The notes under the pieces were generated by a model. It saw nothing but the letters and a program-made list of their open reading frames with translations. It made no database searches and was not told where the DNA came from. From an uncultured Gammaproteobacteria bacterium (lineage in GTDB: Bacteria; Pseudomonadota; Gammaproteobacteria; Ga0077536), in contig CALKCL010000017.1 in assembly GCA_938082545.1 (NCBI GenBank), positions 1-64,000 on the forward strand: 64,000 nt of DNA, read 5' to 3'. Both the position numbers and the translations under genes were made by a program. The stretch's first letter is position 1. Every line of letters starts with the position of its first letter. Of this stretch, positions 8,780 to 18,474 are shown piece after piece.

Positions 8780-10282
8780 ATGCGTACTAATCTCTTACTC
8801 AAGTTTATATGGCTGCTATGTATCCCTTATGCCGTCTGGGCTATAGATAGCGAACCCTTGATGGAAACAAAAAATGTCGCTGATACTGATATTTTCGATC
8901 CGATGATAGTTCCTACTAGACAGGTTAATACAAATATAAGTCAGGAACGGCAGAGCAAAGAAGAAACTCTTTGGGAATACATCGGCCGGAACGCAACAAT
9001 ATCAACAGACTACAAGAAAACAAAAATAGTGCCCCTCAATCACTACAAAGGACCTTTGAAAAACATAACTCTCGCTTCTGAAAGAGCTGCTCTATATCTT
9101 CCTTACATAATAAATGAGATCGAAAAAAGGAATCTTCCTATAGAGCTTGCTTTAGTGCCAGTCGTTGAAAGTGGATACAGACCGGATGCAATGTCCCCTT
9201 CAGGGGCGACAGGTCTGTGGCAACTAATGGCCGCGACAGGTAATCGACTCGAACTCCATCAATCTAAATGGTATGACGGCAGGCGTGACATCAAAGCCAG
9301 CACACAAGCCGCATTAACTTATTTCGAACAGCTTCGAGAAAGATTTCACGGAGATTGGAAACTGATTTTCGCCGCCTACCACTCGGGTGAGAGGACAATA
9401 GAACGTGCAATAGAAAGAAATCTTTCCGAAGGACTAGGTGTCGATTTCTACTCTTTAAAACTGCCAACGCTCACAGAAGCTTACGTGCCAAAGTTACTTG
9501 CGCTTATAGAAATAGTATCTAACCCGAAACTATACGACGTAACATTACATACAAGCCAAGTGGAAACGCCATTTACAGGGATCGATGTGGGTAGTGGCAT
9601 CGATTTAAATAGAGTTATAGCGTGGGCTGGCATGACTTCGTCCGATTTTGACCAGTTAAACCCAGCTTTTCTCAAGCGCCTTACAATTGAGGGTCCGTCA
9701 ACGGAAATCCTGGTCTTTCCAGAGTCTGCAGAGCGTGTCAGAGCTAGCCTGTCTCAAATCGATAGTTCCGTACGATATCAACCTAGAATACGACGAGTCG
9801 CCCCCAGAGAAACCCTTTCAGAAATTTCTGAACAAACAGGCGTTTCTGTTAAAAAAATAAAACAATTCAATTCTTTAAGAACAAATCATTTACGTATAGG
9901 TCAAAGACTTCTGATCCCAATGCCTCGAGTCCCAAAACCACTAAACGATGATACTTTGTCAAAACGTTTGCTAACGACAGAGCATATAGTGAAGCGCAAC
10001 GATACATTGTGGGATCTGGCAGCGTATTACAAGACTACAGTAAAAGCGATTCAAAGAATGAATAGTCTAAGTGATACTAATATTTTAACAATGGGTCAAA
10101 AGTTAATTCTTCCTATTAGAGCGATTACCCCTAGTAAAGTGAGCCATTATATAGTGCAGAAAGGCGACACTTTATGGCTTATATCTAGGCGCTTCGGAGT
10201 GGCAGTTGAATATATTGTCTCGAAGAACAAACTAAACCAAACGAAAAGTATTGTGCCTGGTCAACGGCTGCAACTGCTTTAG
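8780..10282 (+). CDS. mltD: Membrane-bound lytic murein transglycosylase D with three LysM domains
   Basis: Cleaves peptidoglycan glycan strands to 1,6-anhydro ends. An N-terminal signal sequence (about residues 1-21, ending AVWA) sends it to the periplasm. The SLT domain covers roughly 95-260 with catalytic Glu130 in VPVVESGYRPDA, then SGATGLWQLM and the AYHSGE segment. Three LysM repeats follow near 332-378, 402-446 and 455-500 (VKRNDTLWDLA and VQKGDTLWLIS are the clearest). The signal lacks a lipobox, unlike the E. coli enzyme, so anchoring may rest on LysM binding. The Aas-like gene starts 11-29 bp downstream and is probably cotranscribed. Confidence 0.95.
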   Translation: MRTNLLLKFIWLLCIPYAVWAIDSEPLMETKNVADTDIFDPMIVPTRQVNTNISQERQSKEETLWEYIGRNATISTDYKKTKIVPLNHYKGPLKNITLASERAALYLPYIINEIEKRNLPIELALVPVVESGYRPDAMSPSGATGLWQLMAATGNRLELHQSKWYDGRRDIKASTQAALTYFEQLRERFHGDWKLIFAAYHSGERTIERAIERNLSEGLGVDFYSLKLPTLTEAYVPKLLALIEIVSNPKLYDVTLHTSQVETPFTGIDVGSGIDLNRVIAWAGMTSSDFDQLNPAFLKRLTIEGPSTEILVFPESAERVRASLSQIDSSVRYQPRIRRVAPRETLSEISEQTGVSVKKIKQFNSLRTNHLRIGQRLLIPMPRVPKPLNDDTLSKRLLTTEHIVKRNDTLWDLAAYYKTTVKAIQRMNSLSDTNILTMGQKLILPIRAITPSKVSHYIVQKGDTLWLISRRFGVAVEYIVSKNKLNQTKSIVPGQRLQLL

Positions 10283-10293
10283 AAAGACAAGCA

Positions 10294-12468
10294 TTGATTA
10301 AAATAGAAAGCATGAATTCATATGTTAAACAGTTGATGAAATTAATTCTAGAATACGCTTTTCGTGTCGAAGTGCGGGGGCTTGCGAACTACACGGAAAA
10401 ACGCGAAGGCACATTAATCATCAGCAATCATTTATCCCTGTTAGATGGGATCTTTCTGTATTTCTTCTTACCTGGAGACTCGGTTTTTCTAGTAAACCGT
10501 CTCACAGCTGAAATTTGGTATTTCAAGCCATTTCTATTCTTTGTCAAAGTATTGAAGGTAGATGACGGGAAACCTATCGCATTGAAAACTGCAGTATCTG
10601 TTCTAGAAAAAGGCGATAAAATAATAGTGTTCCCTGAAGGGCGAGTCTCAACTCTTGGTATCCCGATGAAAATTTATCCGGGGACCGCTTTTATTGCGGA
10701 TAAAGCGAATGCCACTATATTACCCGTTGCTATAGAAGGGCTACAATATTCATTTTTTTCATACCAAAAACATAAGCTAAAACGTCAGTTTTTCCCGAAA
10801 GTGACGCTTTCTATTTTACCGGCCCAGAAGCTAGCTACACTGACAGAGCGCGCTCCTAGGCTACGGCGAGCACAAGCGACGGCTTCACTTAGCAAGATGA
10901 TGCATGAAGCAAACTTCGAAACTATTTATTCTGCAAAAGAGAAATTGTTTGAAGCTGCGATCCATGCCTCAAAGCGCCACGGGATATTCAAACGAGTCCT
11001 TTCCGATGCGTCCGGAGCCAATCTAACATATCAATCATTATTTGCGCGCAGTTTTATACTCGGAAAATATATCTCTGATGTAACCAGTTCTCATGAGACC
11101 ACAATTGGTATCCTTCTTCCTAATACGACAGCAGCAGCAATCACTTTTTTTGGTACTCAATATGCTGGCAAAAGAAGCGCACTTCTTAATTTTACGGCTG
11201 GACTAGACGGTTTAAGTGCGGCTTGTGCGCTGGGAGGAATAACTACTGTTATTACCTCCAAGAAATTTGTAACAATTGCTAATCTGTCCAGCACTATAAA
11301 AGCTCTAAGTTCGCGGATCCATTTCATTTTCTTGGAGGATCTTAGTGATACGATATCTATCCTAGACAAAATAGCTGGCTATTGGAAATCGTTTTCCCCA
11401 ATCGCTGCCTGCCAAGAAAGCAATGGGGACCAAACCTCGAGCGACTGCGCCGTCATCTTATTCACATCAGGCTCAGAAGGCTCCCCTAAAGGGGTTGCGT
11501 TATCTCACCAAAATATTTTGAGCAACTATGCGCAAGTGCAGTCACTGGTCGATCTTAACCATACAGACAAAATTCTCAACGTGCTGCCGATTTTCCATGC
11601 ATTTGGTTTACTTGGAGGATTTCTCTTGCCGTTATTTAAGGGAACGGAGTCTTTACAGTATCCAAGCCCATTGCACTATCGGAAAATTCCAGAAATATGC
11701 TACGCCGAAAATATCACTTGTCTACTTGGCACTAACACTTTTCTCAGCAATTATGCCAAATATGCACATTCTTTAGATTTCTATACGCTACGATATGTTT
11801 TATCCGGGGCTGAAAAGCTCACAGAATCGACTAGGAACAATTGGATTAATAAATTTGGAATATCTATCTTTGAGGGTTATGGGGTAACAGAGGCTAGTCC
11901 GGCACTAGCCATCAACCATCCTAGCAGCCATCAAGAGGGAACTGTTGGACAGATGCTTACCAAAATTGAATCTCGCATCACGCCTGTAGAAGGACTTCTC
12001 CGGGGCGGACTCCTTTCTGTGAAAGGCCCTAACATAATGATGGGTTACCTTAACCATCAGGGAACTATCACCCCTCCATCAGGTATAATTGGGCTAGGCT
12101 GGTATGACACCGGCGATATCATAGAGATTAACTCGGATGGCTATATAACAATATTAGGACGCGCTAAGCGCTTCGCAAAAATTGGAGGTGAAATGGTCTC
12201 ACTTGCCTCGATTGAGCAAACAGTAGCTGCTAGATGGCCTGAAGGCGAACATGCCGCAGAAAATACCTTTGATCAGGAAAAAGGCGAACAAGTCGTGTTG
12301 GTTACGACAAACGAAGAGGTGTCACGAGCTGGGATCGCATCAGCTATAAAAGACGCAGGGAAACCTAATTTAATGGTGCCCAAACAGGTTGTTCTCATTA
12401 AGGAAATTCCATACCTCGGCACGGGGAAAATCGATCACGCAGCTATAAAGAAAAAAATATTACTTTAA
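10294..12468 (+). CDS. aas: Aas-like fusion: PlsC acyltransferase plus AMP-binding acyl-ACP/CoA ligase
   Basis: The first ~200 residues form a PlsC-type 1-acyl-glycerophosphate acyltransferase with the HX4D motif His46-Asp51 (SNHLSLLDG) and FPEGR at 113-117. The rest is an adenylate-forming ligase with FTSGSEGSPKG near residue 390, YGVTEASPA, GWYDTGDI and a GKID end. The same order occurs in E. coli Aas, which re-acylates lysophosphatidylethanolamine using an acyl-ACP made by its own ligase half. The MFS half of LplT-Aas fusions is absent. The 724-residue count assumes the TTG; an ATG six codons later (10312) is an alternative, and neither has a convincing Shine-Dalgarno. It ends 2 bp from the convergent DUF547 gene. 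Confidence 0.88.
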   Translation: MIKIESMNSYVKQLMKLILEYAFRVEVRGLANYTEKREGTLIISNHLSLLDGIFLYFFLPGDSVFLVNRLTAEIWYFKPFLFFVKVLKVDDGKPIALKTAVSVLEKGDKIIVFPEGRVSTLGIPMKIYPGTAFIADKANATILPVAIEGLQYSFFSYQKHKLKRQFFPKVTLSILPAQKLATLTERAPRLRRAQATASLSKMMHEANFETIYSAKEKLFEAAIHASKRHGIFKRVLSDASGANLTYQSLFARSFILGKYISDVTSSHETTIGILLPNTTAAAITFFGTQYAGKRSALLNFTAGLDGLSAACALGGITTVITSKKFVTIANLSSTIKALSSRIHFIFLEDLSDTISILDKIAGYWKSFSPIAACQESNGDQTSSDCAVILFTSGSEGSPKGVALSHQNILSNYAQVQSLVDLNHTDKILNVLPIFHAFGLLGGFLLPLFKGTESLQYPSPLHYRKIPEICYAENITCLLGTNTFLSNYAKYAHSLDFYTLRYVLSGAEKLTESTRNNWINKFGISIFEGYGVTEASPALAINHPSSHQEGTVGQMLTKIESRITPVEGLLRGGLLSVKGPNIMMGYLNHQGTITPPSGIIGLGWYDTGDIIEINSDGYITILGRAKRFAKIGGEMVSLASIEQTVAARWPEGEHAAENTFDQEKGEQVVLVTTNEEVSRAGIASAIKDAGKPNLMVPKQVVLIKEIPYLGTGKIDHAAIKKKILL

Positions 12469-12470
12469 CT

Positions 12471-13259
12471 TCAGAATTTTTTCATAATATCTCGTTTACT
12501 ATAATCTCGTTTCCCGTTGATGTTGTATTCGTAATCTAAGTACTTGATTTCATATCGGCCTAAACGCAAACCTTTTTGAACTTCTTCATCTTGGACATAT
12601 TCAGCAATCCAAGCTATCAAATCTGTTTCAGATTTCCCGAAGCTACGGGCTTTACGTTCAAATATTTTAGACAATTTCGCGATTTCCAAGGATTTGAGAA
12701 ATCGATTCTTTCGATTATCATTTACAAAGGCTGATGTTGAGGCATTCAGCTGTTCATTTATGTCTCGACCCCGATAGGCTTCGGCTCTGAGTTGCGGAGC
12801 CGTATAAGCCGCGTCCGTCAAAGCGAAATAAATACGTGGATCTTCAAACTTGGCGAGGATCTCTTCAATAGCATTAAGGTCGTACTTTTTCCCACCTACT
12901 AGATGCTGGTTTGTGCGAAAGAATTTAATTCGCCCCATTGTGTTGACCGGGGTAACACCCTGAGTAACCATTTTCACCGCAAGGGCATTGTAAGTGTTTA
13001 ACCAAAAAGCGATCTGATCTTCTTTGCTCTGCAAAGTCCCGACATCAAAAGTCGCTAAGATTTCGTGATATTTTATAAATCGTCTGTTCCCCTTCATATC
13101 GCTGTAATCAACATAACCGTCGGTTATATGCGCAGAATAGGCACTTTCAAGCAGTGAGTTTAATAGCTTAATGCTTTTCGCTTCACAATAGACCGGAACG
13201 ATAAATATAAGCAAACTCAGAAGCCTAGCTATTAAAGGCTTATATGACACATTCAACAT
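12471..13259 (-). CDS. DUF547 domain protein, secreted
   Basis: A 262-residue protein with an N-terminal hydrophobic signal (SYKPLIARLLSLLIFIVPVYC, followed by EAKS). The DUF547 core is recognisable from YVDYSDMKGNR, IAFWLNTYNALAVK, the MGRIKFFRTN segment and IYFALTDAAYTAPQLRAEAY. In most family members the last block reads H-F-A-L-V-C-A-S...P; here the Cys is replaced (FALTDAAY), so a thiol-based activity seems unlikely. No function is established for the family. It is convergent with the Aas-like gene and divergent from the TVP38-type gene. Confidence 0.8.
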   Translation of the reverse strand: MLNVSYKPLIARLLSLLIFIVPVYCEAKSIKLLNSLLESAYSAHITDGYVDYSDMKGNRRFIKYHEILATFDVGTLQSKEDQIAFWLNTYNALAVKMVTQGVTPVNTMGRIKFFRTNQHLVGGKKYDLNAIEEILAKFEDPRIYFALTDAAYTAPQLRAEAYRGRDINEQLNASTSAFVNDNRKNRFLKSLEIAKLSKIFERKARSFGKSETDLIAWIAEYVQDEEVQKGLRLGRYEIKYLDYEYNINGKRDYSKRDIMKKF

Positions 13260-13403
13260 ATAACTTATCTCTCACTTGTTTTCCTAACATGATAACCTAA
13301 ATCCTGTAAGCTGTGCCTCACTTCGATTACAAAACCATGACAGAAGTCGATAACGAATCTAGATTCGTTGACTCTATTTTCTTAACTCAAGAGACAATAT
13401 AAA

Positions 13404-14087
13404 ATGTCCAGAAAAACATTGGTCTTCCTGACTTTAGTGCTAATAGTCGTATATATGAACGTGATGGGAGACATAAGCTCTAAATCCATTTTCGAGTTTA
13501 TTAGAAGCCAACAGATCATTCTGGATGCCTATGTGTTGTCTCACCCTACACTCGCTAGACTAATTTTTGTAATTTCTTACATATTATTTTGTATCAGCTT
13601 TTTACCTGGGGTTTTAATATTAACTCTGCTGGCAGGCAACATGTTTGGGCTTGTAGAAGGAATCGCGATTGTGGCTATGGCAAGCACATCGGGCGCGACA
13701 CTGTCATTTTTAGTCGCTCGTTATTTTGTCAGTGAAAAAGCCACCAGATATCTTTCTAGAAACTTATTATACAAACAACTTCGCACTCAATTAGGGAAGC
13801 CTTTTATTTTGCTTGTGCTCAGACTTTTACCAATTATCCCATTTAATTTCTTAAATCTTGCTATGGCTCTGACAAACATTAGCACTGGTAAATTCTTCGT
13901 TTATAGTCTTCTAGGGATGTCTCCTATGATTTGCCTCACGGTAAATCTCGGGACTCATATGTCTCAAGTAAGCTCAATCTCTGGCCTGGTTTCCCCTGAA
14001 ATACAATCAGCTTTTCTTTACCTAGGTGTTTTCGTTTTGATAGTAGGCTTCCTTGCACAACACTATAAAGCCAAGTACAAGAACTAA
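13404..14087 (+). CDS. TVP38/TMEM64 (VTT/SNARE-associated) family membrane protein
   Basis: A 227-residue polytopic inner-membrane protein with about six hydrophobic segments (residues ~5-21, 48-72, 78-100, 134-152, 165-182, 198-218). The VTT-family core is visible as LPGVLILTLLAGNMFG and LRLLPIIPFNFLNLAMALTNIS, which resembles the re-entrant-loop motif of DedA/TVP38 proteins. Relatives are proposed lipid scramblases or flippases; no direct function can be assigned. It is a single gene followed by a hairpin that may end its transcript. Confidence 0.85.
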   Translation: MSRKTLVFLTLVLIVVYMNVMGDISSKSIFEFIRSQQIILDAYVLSHPTLARLIFVISYILFCISFLPGVLILTLLAGNMFGLVEGIAIVAMASTSGATLSFLVARYFVSEKATRYLSRNLLYKQLRTQLGKPFILLVLRLLPIIPFNFLNLAMALTNISTGKFFVYSLLGMSPMICLTVNLGTHMSQVSSISGLVSPEIQSAFLYLGVFVLIVGFLAQHYKAKYKN

Positions 14088-14094
14088 ATGAAAT

Positions 14095-14119
14095 ACACTC
14101 TAGCCCAGGTCCAGAGTGT
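14095..14119 (+). terminator. Possible terminator hairpin after the TVP38-family gene
   Basis: ACACTCT and AGAGTGT form a perfect 7-bp stem around an 11-base loop, 8 bp after the stop codon. Only a short T run follows, so it is a weak candidate for intrinsic termination. Confidence 0.4.
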
Positions 14120-14197
14120 TTAGAAAGAGCTACCGAAGTGATGTAGAATAATAACGCATGTCCTTATCCAGAAAGCATTCATGGAGCACAAAATTTG

Positions 14198-14713
14198 ATG
14201 GAGAGACTTAAAGATTTTATACGTGATATACCTGATTTCCCCAAACCGGGAATAGTGTTCAAAGATATCAGCCCTTTGTTAGAAGACCATGCTGCATTAG
14301 ACTCCGCCATTGAAAGCCTTTGTCAGCCATATAAGGATCAGAATATCGATGCTGTTCTCGGTATCGAAGCAAGAGGCTTCATTTTTGGACCACTAGTCGC
14401 TCAAAAATTACAAGCAGGGTTTGTCCCATTAAGAAAGCCTGGAAAACTTCCAGCCGAAACTTTCAGCATTAATTACGAGTTAGAATACGGAACTTCTCAA
14501 CTACACATGCACAAGAATGCTCTAGCCCCACAAGCCCGAGTCTTAATTATAGATGACGTAATAGCTACAGGTGGAACAGCACAGGCAGGCATTAATCTTG
14601 CAGAACAAGCTAATGCGTCCGTTGTCGGTCTAGCATTCCTGATAGAGATCAGCTTCCTTAAAGGAAGAGATGCTTTAAATGGATATGACGTGCACACCGT
14701 GATTAATTTTTAG
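14198..14713 (+). CDS. apt: Adenine phosphoribosyltransferase
   Basis: Salvages adenine to AMP using PRPP. The 171-residue protein has the Apt N-terminus (RDIPDFPKPGIVFKDISPLL), AVLGIEARGFIFGP, the PLRKPGKLP loop and the PRPP-binding motif VLIIDDVIATGGTA. The start is a tandem TTG-ATG: the GGAG lies 8 bases before TTG (14195) and 11 before ATG (14198). I chose the ATG, which changes only one residue. It appears to be first in a possible apt-NRDE-egtB unit, with gaps of 28 and 49 bp. Confidence 0.96.
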   Translation: MERLKDFIRDIPDFPKPGIVFKDISPLLEDHAALDSAIESLCQPYKDQNIDAVLGIEARGFIFGPLVAQKLQAGFVPLRKPGKLPAETFSINYELEYGTSQLHMHKNALAPQARVLIIDDVIATGGTAQAGINLAEQANASVVGLAFLIEISFLKGRDALNGYDVHTVINF

Positions 14714-14741
14714 CCGTTCGTGATGAGCTCGACATAAAACA

Positions 14742-15515
14742 ATGTGCCTACTACTCTTTGCTGTGAATTCAATACCACAATATAAGCTCGTTCTTATAGC
14801 CAACCGAGACGAATTCCACGAACGGCAGTCGGTGCCAATGGCGCTATGGGAAGACCATCCTAACATTTATGCAGGAAGAGATTTAAAAGGCAAAGGAACC
14901 TGGCTAGGAGTCTCTAGTTCCGGAAGGGTTGCCACCGTAACTAACGTACGCCATGGGACCGACACTGTGGGAAACCCTAGATCCCGTGGGCTAATTGTAT
15001 CTGACTTTCTCAACAGCGATGTAAGCGCCAATGCTTATATAGAGACGCTTGCAGAAAACTCCGCAGACTACTCTGGTTTCAATATAATTGCCTATGACGG
15101 GAGTGAAATGGCCTGGCATAACAATAGAACCCGACAATCCATGCAAGATCTAAAAGGAGTTTACACCCTCAGTAATGCAGAGCTCGACACGCCGTGGCCT
15201 AAAGCGGAAAAACTCCGCCAACAATTCAAAAAAATAATGAAAGAAGAGCTCTTTGTCTCCGCTGAACCAATGTTTCAAATCCTGAAAGATCAATCTAAAG
15301 CAGTTGATGAAGCTCTGCCAGAAACACATATAGATCACGCTTTAGAAAAACATCTATCTTCTATTTTTATCCGCGGAGATATTTATGGAACTCGATGTTC
15401 TTCAATCATTACTATTGATAGCAGTAATAACGTCGACTTTCATGAACGCTCGTATAACCCGAATGCGTTATCGACAGGTTATGAGCATGTATCTTTTAAA
15501 ATTGGCGCTTCTTAG
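14742..15515 (+). CDS. NRDE (TANGO2) family protein
   Basis: A 257-residue member of the NRDE family, named for the Asn-Arg-Asp-Glu tetrad seen here in IANRDEFHERQS (residues ~20-23). It begins Met-Cys, and an N-terminal Cys2 is conserved in these Ntn-hydrolase-like proteins. Other family marks are GRDLKGKGTWLGVSSSGRVATVTNVR, SRGLIVSDFL, GVYTLSNAELDTPWPK and the C-terminal YGTRCSSIITID. TANGO2 relatives are linked to haem or lipid handling, but the bacterial role is not known. The ergothioneine gene follows 49 bp downstream. Confidence 0.88.
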   Translation: MCLLLFAVNSIPQYKLVLIANRDEFHERQSVPMALWEDHPNIYAGRDLKGKGTWLGVSSSGRVATVTNVRHGTDTVGNPRSRGLIVSDFLNSDVSANAYIETLAENSADYSGFNIIAYDGSEMAWHNNRTRQSMQDLKGVYTLSNAELDTPWPKAEKLRQQFKKIMKEELFVSAEPMFQILKDQSKAVDEALPETHIDHALEKHLSSIFIRGDIYGTRCSSIITIDSSNNVDFHERSYNPNALSTGYEHVSFKIGAS

Positions 15516-15564
15516 CTGAAAATTGCAAAAAAAACCAATAAAAAAGGATTGCACAGAGGAATAC

Positions 15565-16746
15565 ATGAGCCAAATTAACTCACTACAAAAGGAATTCACT
15601 AAACTCAGAGGAAATAGTTTGCGCATCCTTTCGCCTCTATCGGCTGAAGATTCAGCCGCACAATCAATGCCTGATTGCAGCCCCGCAAAATGGCATGTTG
15701 CGCACACAACTTGGTTTTTTGAAACTTTCATTTTGGAAACCTACGAACCGCACTTTCAGGCTTTCCACAAAGATTTCCGTTTCTTGTTTAACTCTTATTA
15801 CAACGGGATAAGTAATCAATTCGCAAGAGAAAAAAGAGGTTTGTTGACAAGGCCATCATTAGAAGAAATCGTAGATTATCATTTAAACGTCAATAAACGA
15901 ATACTAGTTCTCCTCCAAAATGAATCTTTACCCATTGCGCCTTTAATACAACTAGGTATCAACCATGAGGAACAACATCAAGAGTTGCTCCTGATGGATA
16001 TCAAGCATCTCTTATCTCATAACCCACTAGCACCGTCTTATGATGAAACTACTGTAGAAGCGAAGACTCACAAATCTTCTACGTGGCAAGATTACCCGAA
16101 AGGCGTATTTGAAATAGGTACAGCCGACTACAAATTTCATTTTGATAATGAAGGTCCTCCCCACTTGGCACATCTGAACAGCTACTCATTGCATTCAGAT
16201 CTTATTACGAAAAGTCAGTATCGCGAATTCATAGAAGACGGGGGATACTCCGAGCCAAGTTTGTGGTTGGCTGATGGTTGGTCGTTCATTAAAGACAATC
16301 AAATTAACGCTCCTTTATATTGGACTAATGTTCAAAATGAGTGGTTAGAATTCACGTTACAAGGATTATCTAGTCTTAAAGGAAATGAACCCATATGCCA
16401 CATCAGTTATTACGAAGCTGATGCCTATGCTTCTTGGCGAAGCGCTCGCCTCCCTACAGAGAACGAATGGGAAATCGCAGCTCGCACTGGGCCAACGTCA
16501 TTGAATAATCTATATAACTCGAGATGGCAATGGACACAATCAAGCTACAGCCCCTACCCTGGGTTTTCAGTGACGAAGGATGTTATAGGGGAATATAATG
16601 GGAAATTTATGAGCAACCAAATGGTATTGCGTGGAGGGGCAGCGATTAGTCCTCTCGGTCACACTAGGCCTACTTATAGGAATTTTTTCTACCCGCATCA
16701 AAGATGGATGTATAGCGGTATTCGACTTGCTAAAGACCTCAAATAA
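15565..16746 (+). CDS. egtB: Ergothioneine biosynthesis protein EgtB-like (DinB + sulfatase-modifying-factor fold)
   Basis: Iron-dependent sulfoxide synthase family that joins hercynine to a thiol (gamma-glutamylcysteine or cysteine) with O2. In the 393-residue product the N-terminal DinB domain supplies the expected iron ligands: His47 (VAHTTWFFE) and the HX3HXE motif His134/His138 (NHEEQHQELL). The C-terminal FGE/SUMF domain shows WHISYYEADAYA-like CHISYYEADAYASWRSARLPTENEWE and ends RTGIRLA-like YSGIRLAKDL. The start at 15565 has GAGG six bases upstream and is better than an in-frame TTG at 15523. The partner methyltransferase egtD, commonly adjacent, is not in this window, so the product is inferred. 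Confidence 0.87.
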   Translation: MSQINSLQKEFTKLRGNSLRILSPLSAEDSAAQSMPDCSPAKWHVAHTTWFFETFILETYEPHFQAFHKDFRFLFNSYYNGISNQFAREKRGLLTRPSLEEIVDYHLNVNKRILVLLQNESLPIAPLIQLGINHEEQHQELLLMDIKHLLSHNPLAPSYDETTVEAKTHKSSTWQDYPKGVFEIGTADYKFHFDNEGPPHLAHLNSYSLHSDLITKSQYREFIEDGGYSEPSLWLADGWSFIKDNQINAPLYWTNVQNEWLEFTLQGLSSLKGNEPICHISYYEADAYASWRSARLPTENEWEIAARTGPTSLNNLYNSRWQWTQSSYSPYPGFSVTKDVIGEYNGKFMSNQMVLRGGAAISPLGHTRPTYRNFFYPHQRWMYSGIRLAKDLK

Positions 16747-16979
16747 TCATTATTTTTCAAATAACTTACACCTTATTCTTTTCTAGTTTTAATAGACGCT
16801 TTTGTAAATCTTTCACTATACGACATCAGTGTCCCCAACTAACTACAGATTCTTGGCAGTTCTATAAATATTTTAAATAAAGCTGCTGGTTATAAAGAGT
16901 AAAAGTTAGTTTTTTATCTCCCCCGATGCTACATTAACAATAACAGCATTGATCAATAATTTAGACTGGGGAGGTTTAT

Positions 16980-18407
16980 ATGAAAACTGCTGATCTTGAA
17001 CTGTGCTACATGAGCGCAACGGATGTCTTAAAAAATTTCAGAACAAAAAAAATCTCACCAAGCGAATTAACCAAAGCGCTTATTTTTCGATGTAAGGATG
17101 TAAATCCTTCGCTCAACGCTATTACTGAAAATCACTTTCAAGAAGCAACGGAAGCCGCTAAAAAAGCAGATAAGAAATATTTTAATTTGAAATCTTCTCG
17201 ACTTAGAGCATTGGAAGGCGTGCCGATTGCTGTCAAAGATTTTCACTCCATCAAAGGGCATCGAACAACTTACGGATCCAAGGCTTTTGAGCATCACAAA
17301 GCCGACAACACTGCCCCAACTGTCGATAGACTATTTAAAGCAGGGGCAAACCTACTCATTCGAACAACTACCCCTGAATTCGCATATTCCGGTCTTACGC
17401 GAAGTCCTTTATGGGGGACCACCAAAAACCCCTGGGATCTGAATTGCACTCCTGGCGGCTCCTCTGGAGGAGCGGCTGCCGCTATTGCTGCCGGAATGAC
17501 AACACTGGCGGATGGGACTGATGGCGGAGGATCCTGTCGTATTCCAGCCGCTTTCTCAGGCTGTGTAGGATACAAGCCTCCTTATGGTAGAAATCCAAGT
17601 GATAGAGAACATCCCTTAGAGACGCTACTGGTTTATGGCCCGGTAACGCGCACTGTAAACGATGCTGCGCTAATGCAAAACGTCACAACCGGAAAACATG
17701 TCGCAGACCAGGCGTCTCTGAGCGAGAACTATCAATTGCCGTCCGAACACTCTTCTGTAAAAGGAATGAAAATCGCCTTATCAATGAATCTCGGCTACTA
17801 CGAGATAGCGCCAGATGTAGAAAAAAACACAAAGGATATGGCAACTGCGCTGAGGCGGCTTGGTGCGAAGGTAGAAGAAGTTGACGTAGCCTGGAATTGG
17901 GGCGTTCTCGATACTTGGTACACTCGCTGGGAAGCGGCTTTCGCCGGCTTAGTCGGTGACTTACTCCCTCGATGGAAATATGAAATGACTCCTTATTGTG
18001 CCAAAATTCTTGAAAAAGGATTAGAGCATAGTGCTGTTCGGCTTTATAAAACAAACGCGGGTCGCGCGCAACAATGGGATAGCTTAGCCCCCATATTAGA
18101 AAAATATGATGCGCTTATCTGCCCTACTTTGGCGGTGTCGTCTCTCCCTAATAGTCATAATGAAGATGGTGATGATTTTACGATCAATGGAAAGCATGTA
18201 AATAACTATCTCGGTTGGACGCTCACATATCCTTTCAACAATTTAAATTGGTGTCCTGTCATGAGTATCCCTAGCGGTTTTGGAGATACGGGCATGCCAA
18301 CAGGCTTACAAATATGTGGCCGTACCTATGATGATGCTACAGTTTTTCGTATAGCGAGCGCATTGGAGAAAGCAAGGCCATGGGCCGGAACCCGACCACC
18401 AATTTAA
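16980..18407 (+). CDS. Amidase signature family hydrolase
   Basis: A 475-residue enzyme with the Ser-cisSer-Lys triad of the amidase signature family: Lys86 in GVPIAVKDF, the cis-serine in PGGSSGGAAAA (161/162) and nucleophile Ser185 in DGGGSCRIP. The substrate cannot be told; GatA is unlikely because gatC and gatB are absent. GGGGAGG eight bases before the ATG is a strong ribosome site. It starts a run of plus-strand genes with two luciferase-like monooxygenases and a VOC protein (gaps of 67, 74 and 24 bp), which suggests a degradative set for a nitrogenous or aromatic compound. That context reading is inference. Confidence 0.9.
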   Translation: MKTADLELCYMSATDVLKNFRTKKISPSELTKALIFRCKDVNPSLNAITENHFQEATEAAKKADKKYFNLKSSRLRALEGVPIAVKDFHSIKGHRTTYGSKAFEHHKADNTAPTVDRLFKAGANLLIRTTTPEFAYSGLTRSPLWGTTKNPWDLNCTPGGSSGGAAAAIAAGMTTLADGTDGGGSCRIPAAFSGCVGYKPPYGRNPSDREHPLETLLVYGPVTRTVNDAALMQNVTTGKHVADQASLSENYQLPSEHSSVKGMKIALSMNLGYYEIAPDVEKNTKDMATALRRLGAKVEEVDVAWNWGVLDTWYTRWEAAFAGLVGDLLPRWKYEMTPYCAKILEKGLEHSAVRLYKTNAGRAQQWDSLAPILEKYDALICPTLAVSSLPNSHNEDGDDFTINGKHVNNYLGWTLTYPFNNLNWCPVMSIPSGFGDTGMPTGLQICGRTYDDATVFRIASALEKARPWAGTRPPI

Positions 18408-18474
18408 TGAGGTAGTGCTTGCAACAGAAATCTTGAAGTGGCAAATTATCCCATTTAAAAAAGACAAGTGAATC

